This document shows positions 54,025 to 63,200 of a DNA stretch of 64,000 nucleotides, one piece after another. Positions within the stretch are counted from its first letter, which is position 1; each line of letters begins with the position of its first letter. Both the position numbers and the translations under genes were made by a program. The notes beneath the pieces are model-generated. The model was not told where the DNA came from, did not search any database, and saw only the letters and a program-made list of their open reading frames with translations. The stretch is from an uncultured Granulosicoccaceae bacterium (GTDB taxonomy: Bacteria > Pseudomonadota > Gammaproteobacteria > Granulosicoccales > Granulosicoccaceae): assembly GCA_938003855.1 (NCBI GenBank), contig CALKXD010000003.1, positions 1 through 64,000 of the forward strand, written 5' to 3'.

Positions 54025-54334
54025 CTTGATTCATCCTTGATTTGTGCAGCGATTACGGGTTGCCGTGGTGCCGCTAATCCCTGCGGTTGCTGGTCAGAAT
54101 GTAGCCGCAGCAGCAGTTGCCCGGCATCTGGGCACTAGTTAGCAAAACTTGCTACCTAAGCTACCCTAATTTGGGAATGATAACACAATTTTTAACAATT
54201 CATTTGTTGCTGTTTCACACTTAAATATATCTAAAAGTGTTGTATCCAGTGCTTTCTAGAGCTATTTGTTATCACTGGTGAGCTGCTCACCCGATACCAG
54301 GTGGTTCGGGTGGCCAGGCGTTGGATGCAGAGGG
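54025..54334. promoter_or_regulatory. AT-rich gap with inverted repeats
   Basis: The stretch 54130-54260 is clearly AT-rich against its surroundings. It holds ACACTT-N12-AAGTGT (54217-54240). GGTGAGC-T-GCTCACC (54277-54291) is a perfect palindrome just past the end of the GcvT-family gene. The gap probably carries the promoter of the 51-residue protein and a stop signal for the GcvT-family gene. Confidence 0.35.
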
Positions 54335-55519
54335 CTATGTGCGCTCTGGAATATCAATTCGCTTGCCGCGTGGTATTTCGGCAAGCTGATCATAGAATGG
54401 CATATCAACCAGCTCGCCCTCATGTATCGAGCCGTCACTGCAACCAATGCTGACGCTGTTACCCGACACCTGGCCGGTGTTTGTAAATCGGACAATGCCG
54501 ATTCCATAACCTAGAAATGGCGACGTTGCACCAGCCGTGACTGTCCCGATGACGGTGTCATTCAGTGTGACGGGGGCGCCGATCAACGGCTCACCGGTAG
54601 TGCACCTGACACCAAACAACCTCGATACTTTTGCAGCGGCGGCCAATGATGCCTTGCCGATGAAGTCCCCTTTATCTGCATCTACAAATCTCCCCAGGCC
54701 AACGTCATAGGGGGTGGTGGTATGGTCAAAGTCCGACCCGGCGTTAAGGATGCCAGCTTCTATCCGTCTGATGTTCATTGCATCCAACCCGAATATCTCC
54801 AGGCCGTAAGGCTCGCCTGCCTCCTGCAGATGTTGCCAGATCGCGTTGGCGTCGTGATGTGGTTCGGTGTAGAACTCAAAGCCCAGTTCATTGGTGTAGC
54901 CGGTGCGGGAAATGACTAGTTCCTGACCGCCAAAGTTGACCCGGGCAATGGCAAAATAACCAAACGGTTCCGGCAGATTGCCGCCGTTTGCAGCGGCCAG
55001 AATCTTCAGCGAGTTGGGGCCCTGTACCTGTGAGACATACACGCGCGGGTCGGAGATCTGCACATCCAGTCCAGCCGCATGAGCACGTGCCCAGCTGTAG
55101 AAATCACCGTCGGCCTGCGCGTACCAGAATTTCTCTTCAGAGAGGCGCAGCAGGATGCCATCAACGATCAGACCGCCGTCTTCATAACAGGCAATACCGT
55201 AACCGCACCGTCCGACTTTTATCCGGGTGATGTCTTTGGTAAAGAGCTTGTCGAGCAGGCGCTCAGCATCGGGTCCGTCAAACTGTAGCGGAAACTCACC
55301 GGTATTAAGCAATGCTGCCTTCTGACGCAGCAGCCAATAGCTGTCTTCGGTCGACTTTGTATCGAAGCAGCAGGCCATGTGACGACGGTTGTAGACGCAG
55401 TAACGGGGTCCCATCGGGCGTTCAATTTCGTGGTAAGGGTGGCGGGACAAGCTATAGTCCCAACCGGCACCGGGAATACTTGATACTAAATCCCTTGTCT
55501 TTCCGTCACTTGAGTTCAT
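54335..55519 (-). CDS. GcvT-family aminomethyltransferase-like protein
   Basis: A 394-aa folate-dependent protein of the glycine-cleavage T family. The GCV_T domain (about residues 40-290) carries KDITRIKVGRCGYGIACYEDGG, then QGPNSLKIL and RTGYTNELGFEFY, and the C-terminal barrel follows (about 300-385). It stands free of any FAD domain and of gcvH or gcvP. It is therefore likelier to be a specialised demethylase or aminomethyltransferase than the glycine-cleavage T-protein. ATG at 55519 has GGGG upstream; the frame is open 19 codons earlier. It is divergent from a GcvA-like LysR regulator, which probably controls it. Confidence 0.85.
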   Translation of the reverse strand: MNSSDGKTRDLVSSIPGAGWDYSLSRHPYHEIERPMGPRYCVYNRRHMACCFDTKSTEDSYWLLRQKAALLNTGEFPLQFDGPDAERLLDKLFTKDITRIKVGRCGYGIACYEDGGLIVDGILLRLSEEKFWYAQADGDFYSWARAHAAGLDVQISDPRVYVSQVQGPNSLKILAAANGGNLPEPFGYFAIARVNFGGQELVISRTGYTNELGFEFYTEPHHDANAIWQHLQEAGEPYGLEIFGLDAMNIRRIEAGILNAGSDFDHTTTPYDVGLGRFVDADKGDFIGKASLAAAAKVSRLFGVRCTTGEPLIGAPVTLNDTVIGTVTAGATSPFLGYGIGIVRFTNTGQVSGNSVSIGCSDGSIHEGELVDMPFYDQLAEIPRGKRIDIPERT

Positions 55520-55660
55520 TGTGTTTCCCCGATTGAAATTTTGCATGGTCCGCGCGCGCATCCGGCCTGTGAGCACGTATGTCAGGTCGTAGTATCCCCT
55601 AAAGCTGGATGTAAATTTCGCATTTGATCTGCCTCCAGGGGTTAGATAAAGTTACTTTCC

Positions 55661-56593
55661 ATGAGTCATCCTTTTCCTTCTCTAAATGCGCTGCGTGCGT
55701 TCGAAGCGCTTTCCCGCCATCTGCATTATCCGTCGGCCGCCGAAGAATTGAACGTCAGTCCTGCAGCGGTCAAGCAACTCGTCAGCAAACTCGAAAGTCT
55801 GATCGGGGCGCGCCTGGTCGAACGTCGGGGCAGAGGGTTGGTCATTACGCCCGTCGGCATGGCAGGTCTGGAGGATCTCGGCGGCGCCATGACCCTGATG
55901 ACCTCGTCTGTCCAGAAGATGCGAGAGCCGGATCGGTCAAGGCGGTTGATTGTCTCGGTGGAGGCATCAATGGCCACTACCTGGCTGGTACCGAAACTGG
56001 TGGAATTCAGATCCCGTCATCCACAGATTAATGTGTTGATTGACTCCTCACAGGAGGTTGTTGATCTGCGCCGCAGTGATGTCGACGTTGCCATTCGCTA
56101 CGGCGTTGAAAGCGAGCGGTCTCTGGTGGTGAATCGTCTCTTTGAAGATCGGATTTTCCCGGTATGCAGTCCGGCTTTTGCCAATGGCCCGGTTCGTCTG
56201 GAGTCCCTGACTGATCTCTCGGCCGTACCGTTGATACATTGGGACCTTGCAAAAATGACCTGGGCGCGAACCACAAAAAAATGGTTTAACTGGCAGAGCT
56301 GGTTATCGCATGTTGGTGCAGCGTCGATCGCCACCGATAAGGGGTTATATTTCAGTGACTATGGGCTGGCTGTGCAAGCGGCCATAGCAAGCCAGGGCAT
56401 TGTACTGGCCAGTTGGCCGATTTTGAAAGATGTGATTGATGCGGGACTGCTGGTGCAGCCATTTGCCGAAGAAGTCGTCACCGATATAGGTTATGACGTC
56501 GCCACTACCGAATATGCCCGGCAGCGCCCGGAAGTCGATGTATTTGTCTCCTGGATAATGGAAACCTCAAAGCAAACAGACGTCAGCCTTTGA
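55661..56593 (+). CDS. LysR-family transcriptional regulator, GcvA-like
   Basis: A 310-aa regulator. The N-terminal helix-turn-helix (about residues 7-66: SLNALRAFEALSRH, SAAEELNVSPAAVKQLVSKLE) has the GcvA-type start. The substrate-binding domain (about 93-300) includes VDVAIRYG and YFSDYGLAVQAAIASQGIVLA. It lies back to back with the GcvT-family gene, 141 bases apart, the standard layout for a LysR activator and its target. The ligand is presumably an amino acid or methylated amine. The ribosome site is not clear. Confidence 0.92.
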   Translation: MSHPFPSLNALRAFEALSRHLHYPSAAEELNVSPAAVKQLVSKLESLIGARLVERRGRGLVITPVGMAGLEDLGGAMTLMTSSVQKMREPDRSRRLIVSVEASMATTWLVPKLVEFRSRHPQINVLIDSSQEVVDLRRSDVDVAIRYGVESERSLVVNRLFEDRIFPVCSPAFANGPVRLESLTDLSAVPLIHWDLAKMTWARTTKKWFNWQSWLSHVGAASIATDKGLYFSDYGLAVQAAIASQGIVLASWPILKDVIDAGLLVQPFAEEVVTDIGYDVATTEYARQRPEVDVFVSWIMETSKQTDVSL

Positions 56594-57219
56594 ACGGCGT
56601 AGCACACGTGTCAGGCAATCTGCGACGCTATTAGATTTATTGTTCATAAGGTCAGGCCAGTTGCGGTTCGATTCGACCTATGACGACACCGGATGCGTTG
56701 TGGTAACGGGTAGGAAATGACCCACCGAACCCGCTAATAGACAATCCTGCGTGTGAGCCGACACCATAGAGACGTACCGGTTAGTACGACGCCGCTGTGC
56801 GTCTGGTCGACAAGTAATGGTTTTCTTTTATCGATTCCACTGATTAGCAGTGTTCCGCCTGCCATGGCCGGCAGCACCAGTGTGCTGCCAGCCGATGTCC
56901 CGGCTGTACCGGTTTAAAGGGATACTGCATGATTGAGTTTACTGTCAATTCGTTGGCGGCCGCCAGTTGAGTAACTAGTAGCAAAGTCATCAAAATTGAT
57001 TGATTTTAGGGGTGTTTGGCCGATGGGAAATAAGTAACAGAAGGATACCGGAGGCTTAGAGGGGTTCCCCCGGGTCAGCGTTCTGTCCCTGGTTAAACCG
57101 TGGTTCTACAGAGTATTTCCCGTAGCGTGAAATTGTGGCCAGTGATCGGCAGTTTTGTAGACAGGAGCGTCAACCTCCGCAGCAGTAGGAATTCGAATCT
57201 AACATCGGAAGGTAACTCT
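56594..57219. other. structured gene-free region upstream of the second giant gene
   Basis: About 625 bases. It holds two consecutive hairpins: GGCAGCAC-CAGT-GTGCTGCC (56870-56889) and AGCCG-ATGTCC-CGGCT (56890-56905). Also present are the palindromes GGCGGCCGCC (56955-56964) and ATCAA-AA-TTGAT (56989-57000). No gene. The layout looks like a regulated long leader, but no known riboswitch is recognisable. Confidence 0.4.
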
Positions 57220-60200
57220 GTGGGCGTGCACCTCGAGTTGCTGGAAAACAGGGTTTTGTATTCCGCCGACATTCTGAGTGGCACCGTCATTGTGGATGCG
57301 GCTGCCGATGATCTACTTTTGCCGGATGAAGATAATCAGACGCAGCGCAACCGCAGCGGTGATCCTGCCGTGCAGCCGGTTCCCCCGACTGACCCGGTTG
57401 CAAACGAAATTCTTGCCTCTGATCTCGCAGTGATCGGGTCGTTTATCGGCGGGCCGGATGCCGAGCACCTGTCTGATGCAACGCCGAAAGCCAGCGCTGA
57501 GGATACCGCCCGCAGAACTGTCATGGCGGCGGCGAATCAAGCGCCGACACTCACCGGCCTGCCAGTCAGTGCCCCGGTCTATACCGAAGCGGGTGCCGGC
57601 GTGCCGGTCGGGCCGTCGCTGACAGCGTTTGATCCGGACCTTGATGTAGTAAACAGCTATAGCGGTTTTGAAGTCACTTTGCACAGAAGCGGGGCCCCCA
57701 ACGGCACCGATATTTTTGACCTGGGTAGTTATGCCAGCGGGTCTGATGTTGTCTATGCAGGCAGCGGTGGCGCGACGATTGGAACAATTATCCAGAATAG
57801 CGGTGGCACCTTGCAGATTCAGTTCAACGCGGCGGCAACCAGTGATGCGGTTAGCGATACCCTTAGAGCCATAGCGTACAGTAACACTGCGGTGACTGAT
57901 GCCCAGTCACACATTGACCTGCAGTGGACTCTGGACGATAACAACAGTGGCGCGCAGGGCAGCGGCGGCGCGGCAAGCGTGAGTTACACCACCGGCATTG
58001 ATATCGTCCCGGCGTTTCTTGTGGTGAATGACGATGATCTGGGTAACATCCTGGCTGGCACAGCGACGACGATCGATTATGCCGATCTGCTGGATAACGA
58101 TACCGGTCTGAGTGCTCCCGGCGCTGTTATTACCGATGTCACAAACCCGACCATTGGCAGCCTGACCGATACCGGGTCGGGCTTTAGTTTTGCCAGCGCC
58201 GCAGGTGATAGCGGCCCGGTGACGTTCGACTACGATGTGATGACGGGTAACCCCGACCTCATCAGTCAGTGGGGGCTGACTGACGGTGCCAGCGATGACT
58301 CCGGTAACAACAACGGGTCTGTTGTCACTGACAGTCCACCCAATGACCTGACATTCGATGGCGATGACTATGCCGTGATACCGAACTTTGACTACCCGGC
58401 ACATTTTACGGTGAGTCTGGATTTCAAGGTGAACAGCCTCAACAACAGTCTCGAAGAAACCCTGTTTGCCCAGGGAGATTATAAAAAGAAAAACTCCCTG
58501 CACATATGGATAGCAGGCGATAACGCCGACACTGGAGCATTTCAAAATCAGTTAATTACAGACATCAGAGATGATAATGACTCCGGCAGTGGATATAACG
58601 GCCATACAATAGATGTTTCTTCCTTTTCCGGCGATGGACTCTGGCACAACTATACGATTGTTGTTGAAGAAGGGGTGGGGACGACGATCTACCTTGACGG
58701 CGTCGATCAACTGGCGTCCACAGCAAACCATGGCGAGAAAGCGTTTTCCCCGACTGCCGATATCCATATCGGGGTAGACGCCAGTGAAGGGGGTTTTGAT
58801 TATCACCTGACCAATCACGAAATACGAGACGTGAGGGTGAGTGACGGGTTTGATGCAACTCATCTTCAAAACAATACCGTCAATGAATATGGCACAGCAA
58901 CAGCAACGCTCAACCTGCGCAACGAAGAGGTACTGGCTGCCAACAATACTATTGGCGTGCTGGAAGATCAGCGCAAGCTGGTAACCAATCTTGACCTGCG
59001 GGCCACAGATGCCGATGACGGCCCGGCCGCATTGATCTACCAGATAACAGACGTACCGGATTTTGGTGCTCTGTTACTTAATGGCACTCAGCTCGCGCAC
59101 GGTGAATCGTTTACTCAATTAGATATAGACAGTAATAATCTGGAGTATCATCATCAGGGTGATGAAACAGCCACATCAGATACCCTGGCGATTCGATTGG
59201 ACGATGGACTGGGCACACACACCAACGCTACTGTGGCTTTTTCGCTTTCGCCGGTCAACGACGCACCCGTTCTGACTGACGGCGTTCTTGCCGATATCGA
59301 CGAAGACACGGTATCACCCGGCGGGGCCACTATAGACTCTATATTTACCGGCAGCTTCTCTGATCCTGACAGTGATTTTTATGGTGTGGCGATTGCCGCC
59401 GATGTTGCCGGGGCTGAAGGCAGCTGGCAGTATTCCACCGATAACGGATCGAGCTGGTTTGCGGTGGGCCCGGTCGATACCCATTCAGCCCTGGTACTCG
59501 CTAAGGCCGCGCTGATGCGGTTTGTCCCGGCGGCGAATTTCAATGGCAGTATTCCTGCGCTGACCGTGTATGGCATCGATGATAGCTATGCAGGGGCTGC
59601 GACTAACCAGGGTAGCCGGGCTACCGCCGATGCCGCCACGCGTGGCGGCAATGCGCCTCTATCGCTGGCGGGATCGACAATACAGTCATCGGTACTCAGC
59701 GTTAATGATCTGCCAACCCTCGGCAATGGAGCACTGGCAGATATCCCCGAAGACTCAACTACCCCTGCAGGCGCGCTGATCAGCGATATATTTAGCGGTC
59801 AGTTCTCGGATGTAGACAGTGGCTTTGCCGGTATCGCGATCTCGTCCACCAGTGCGGCGGCTAATGAAGGTGACTGGCAGTATTCCCTGGACGCAAGCGT
59901 TACCTGGAACAGTGTCGCACCGGTCAGCGCAGGTGACGCGTTGTTCCTGAGCACCACAACGCTGCTTCGATTCATGCCTGCGCCCGACTACCATGGCGCA
60001 TACCCGACACTTGATGTTTATGCTGTTGATGATTCGCTTGCCATCAGCATGACCAGCGTCGGTGCACGGCAGACAGCGGACATTACCGCACCCGTCAATA
60101 CATCGGTATTATCGCTTCTGCCCTCGACGATTAGCGGTGATGTCACCAGTGTTTTTGACCCGCCCTACAATTCAGGGGCATTGCCGGCGTCGGCAACGGT

Positions 60201-63200
60201 TACCGAGGATATCTATAGTGCTATTGATCTGTCCGGTGTTGTTGTTGAGCAGGAGGATCACGCTGGATCAATGACGCTTGAGATTGCCACCGTCAATGGA
60301 AGCTTAAGCGGGCGAAACGATCTTCCCGCCAGTATCAGTAATAGCGGCGGCACCCTTCAGATTACCGGTGACGCTACGTCGATCAATGATTATTTAAGTC
60401 ATGGTGCGATAAGATACGTTCATGCTAATGCGCATCATCACGGCAACGCTTCGGATACCATTACCGTTACGCTCACGTATGGGTCAGGTAACAGCGTTCT
60501 ATTTGGGTCTTTCCCGGTAGATATAGTAAACGTTAATGATGCACCGGTCGGTGGCAACTCTACCACCACAATTATAGAGGACACGCCGTATCTGATGTCT
60601 GTGCCGGATTTTGTCTATACAGACCCGGCAGATGGCGACGATCTGCTGGCCGTGCATATTGTGGCGGCTCCGGATCACGGAGCGCTGGTGTTGGATGGCT
60701 CTGTTGTCACCGACGGGCAGATCATCAGTGTTGCGGATATTCAGGCCGATAAACTGTGGTTGACGTCAGAGCCGGATGCCGATGGTGGCAACTATGATGT
60801 GATTACCTATCGTGTGCAGGACGATGGCGATACGCTGAATGGCGGCGACGACCTCAGTGACGCACAGGCGACCATGACTATAGATATCAGTGGCGTAAAT
60901 GATGCGCCGCTGGTGAGCGGGTTTAACGGGCCGCCAACGGTTGTCAATGAAGACACCATGGTACAAATTACTGCCGCGATGCTCGCATCCCAGGTGAATC
61001 ACAGCGATGCCGAGGATGGTCAGACGGCGCAATTCCGGGTGGTTGCACCGGTGTCCGGCACATTGCTCATCGGTGCGGACTCAGCCGGCGCCAGTCCTTA
61101 TAGGATTGGCGTCAATGAGGTCGTCGACTCGTCGCGGCATGCCTACTGGCAGGCCGATGCAAATGCCTTTGGTGTGCTGAGTGCATTTTCGGTGCATGCC
61201 GTTGACAGCAGCGCGGTGGAATCCGTAAACAGCGCCGGGGTACTGATTGATGTGCAGCCGGTAAATGATCCGCCAGTGCTGTCCGGTTATGCGGCGCCAC
61301 TGATTACCGGTAGTGAAGATACCTTGCTTACGGTCACCATTGCTGACTTACAAGCGATGAGCAGCGATGTCGAAGATATCTCAGTGGCGGCTATGCAGAT
61401 ACAGTCCGTTGATTCCGGTACGTTGCTTATCGGTGCGAATGCCTCTGTGGCTACCGTATTTGATGCCGTATCCAACAACACCATCGATGCATCCAGTAGC
61501 GGTTACTGGCTCCCCGATCCCAACGCTAATGGAGTGCTCAGTGCTTTCAGAATGCGCGGTGTTGACACCGGTGGTGAAATCTCGGTCGCCACTGAGACAG
61601 TACTCGCAACGGTTTCTGCGCTGAATGACCCACCGGTACTGGCCGGTTATGGCGCGGCGCTGAAGATTACCGACGAAGATACCGTGGTGCCATTGACACT
61701 CGCTGATCTGCAGGCAGGCAGCAGCGATGTGGAAGACGTATCATTGCAGGGTCTGGTGGTGCAGGACGTGCGCAGTGGGTCGCTATTTATCGGGGCAGAC
61801 CAGGCGTCTGCCGTGGCGTACCTTGCCGGTGTTAACGATACCGTCGACGCCCTGGACACCGCCTATTGGACACCGGACGCTGACATCTCCGGTACCCTGT
61901 CCGCATTTTCAGTTCGCGGTATAGATTCAAGCGACGAGCTATCTGTCACCACAGAGACGGTGCTTATCTCCGTCACTGCTGTTAATGATGCCCCGGTTCT
62001 AGCAGGCTATGGCAGCGCGATAGCAACCACCGATGAGGACACGGCTGTTCAGTTATCGCTGGCTGATCTTCAGGCTGGCAGCAGTGATACTGAAGATAAC
62101 ACGCTCAGTGGATTGGTTGTGCAGAGTGTATTGTCCGGTTCACTATCGATAGGTGCGGAGGTAAGTTCAGCCACACCGTTTGTGCCGGTAACCAACGACA
62201 CGATCAATGCGACAAACAGTGCGTGGTGGCTACCCGACGCCGACATCAATGGAGACATTGCAGCCTTCGACATACGCGGTATCGACAGTGACGGGGCGGC
62301 CTCTGCGGATGTGGCATCTGTCATTGTAGCGGTCGACGCAGTCAATGATGTGCCGGTGTTGCAGCCGGCGAGTGCGCCTGTCGCATCTGTCCTTGAAGAT
62401 GCCACCGTCGAGATCACACCGGGGTTGCTTATTGCAGCCTTTAATGCAACAGATGTCGACGGTAGCATCGACGCTTTCACTGTAGACGATGTGTTGTCGG
62501 GGACGCTCAGCCTTGGCGCAGATGAGGCGTCGGCTACCCCCTGGCAGGCGACAGCCAACGACACTATCAGTGCTGCAAATAAGGCTTACTGGACCCCGCC
62601 GTCAAATGCTGCTGCATCTGCTGTCAGCGCGTTTACGGTGAGTGCCGTTGATAATGCCGGTGCCACCTCGCTTGCATCTGCGGGTGTCGATGTCGAGGTT
62701 AATCCAGTCAATGATCCACCCACGGCACTGGACACTGACGCGGTAGCGTCGTCCCGTCAGGCCTATTATTTCGACCGTACAGATTTCGGGTTCGACGATC
62801 CGGTGGAAAATCACTTACTGTCTGCCATTGTGATTAATGACCTGCCGGACAGTGGGCGTTTGCTGTATCAGGGCGCCCCCGTGGTGACCGGACAGGAAAT
62901 TCCGCTGGCTACGCTGCACCAGTTGCACTTTATTCCAGTGGCGGGACTGGCAACTACCGCGCAGCTTGGTTTTTCTGTACGCGATGATGGCGGGACTCAA
63001 GACGGCGGTATTGATCTATCCTCAAACAACGCCTTTGTCAGGTTGACTATTAGCAATTCAGATCTGCCACCGGTACCGGTGGTTGTGCAGCCGGACTTCC
63101 AGGTGCACGAAAACAGTGCTGCCGGTACCGTGATCGGCCAACTCGACTACACCGATCCGGACCCCGTGTTAACGCTGGTTGAGGACGGAGACTTCGCGTC

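Noticed and set aside
54277-54291. GGTGAGC-T-GCTCACC as a recombination or attachment site
   Set aside because: No integrase, mobile gene or second copy is visible; a stop signal or operator is simpler.
54335-55519. DMSP demethylase DmdA identity for the GcvT-family gene
   Set aside because: Same superfamily, but the sequence does not show convincing DmdA-specific segments by eye, so only the family is stated.
56594-56700. tRNA-like T-loop (GGTTCGATTCGACC)
   Set aside because: The surrounding bases do not form acceptor, D and anticodon arms.
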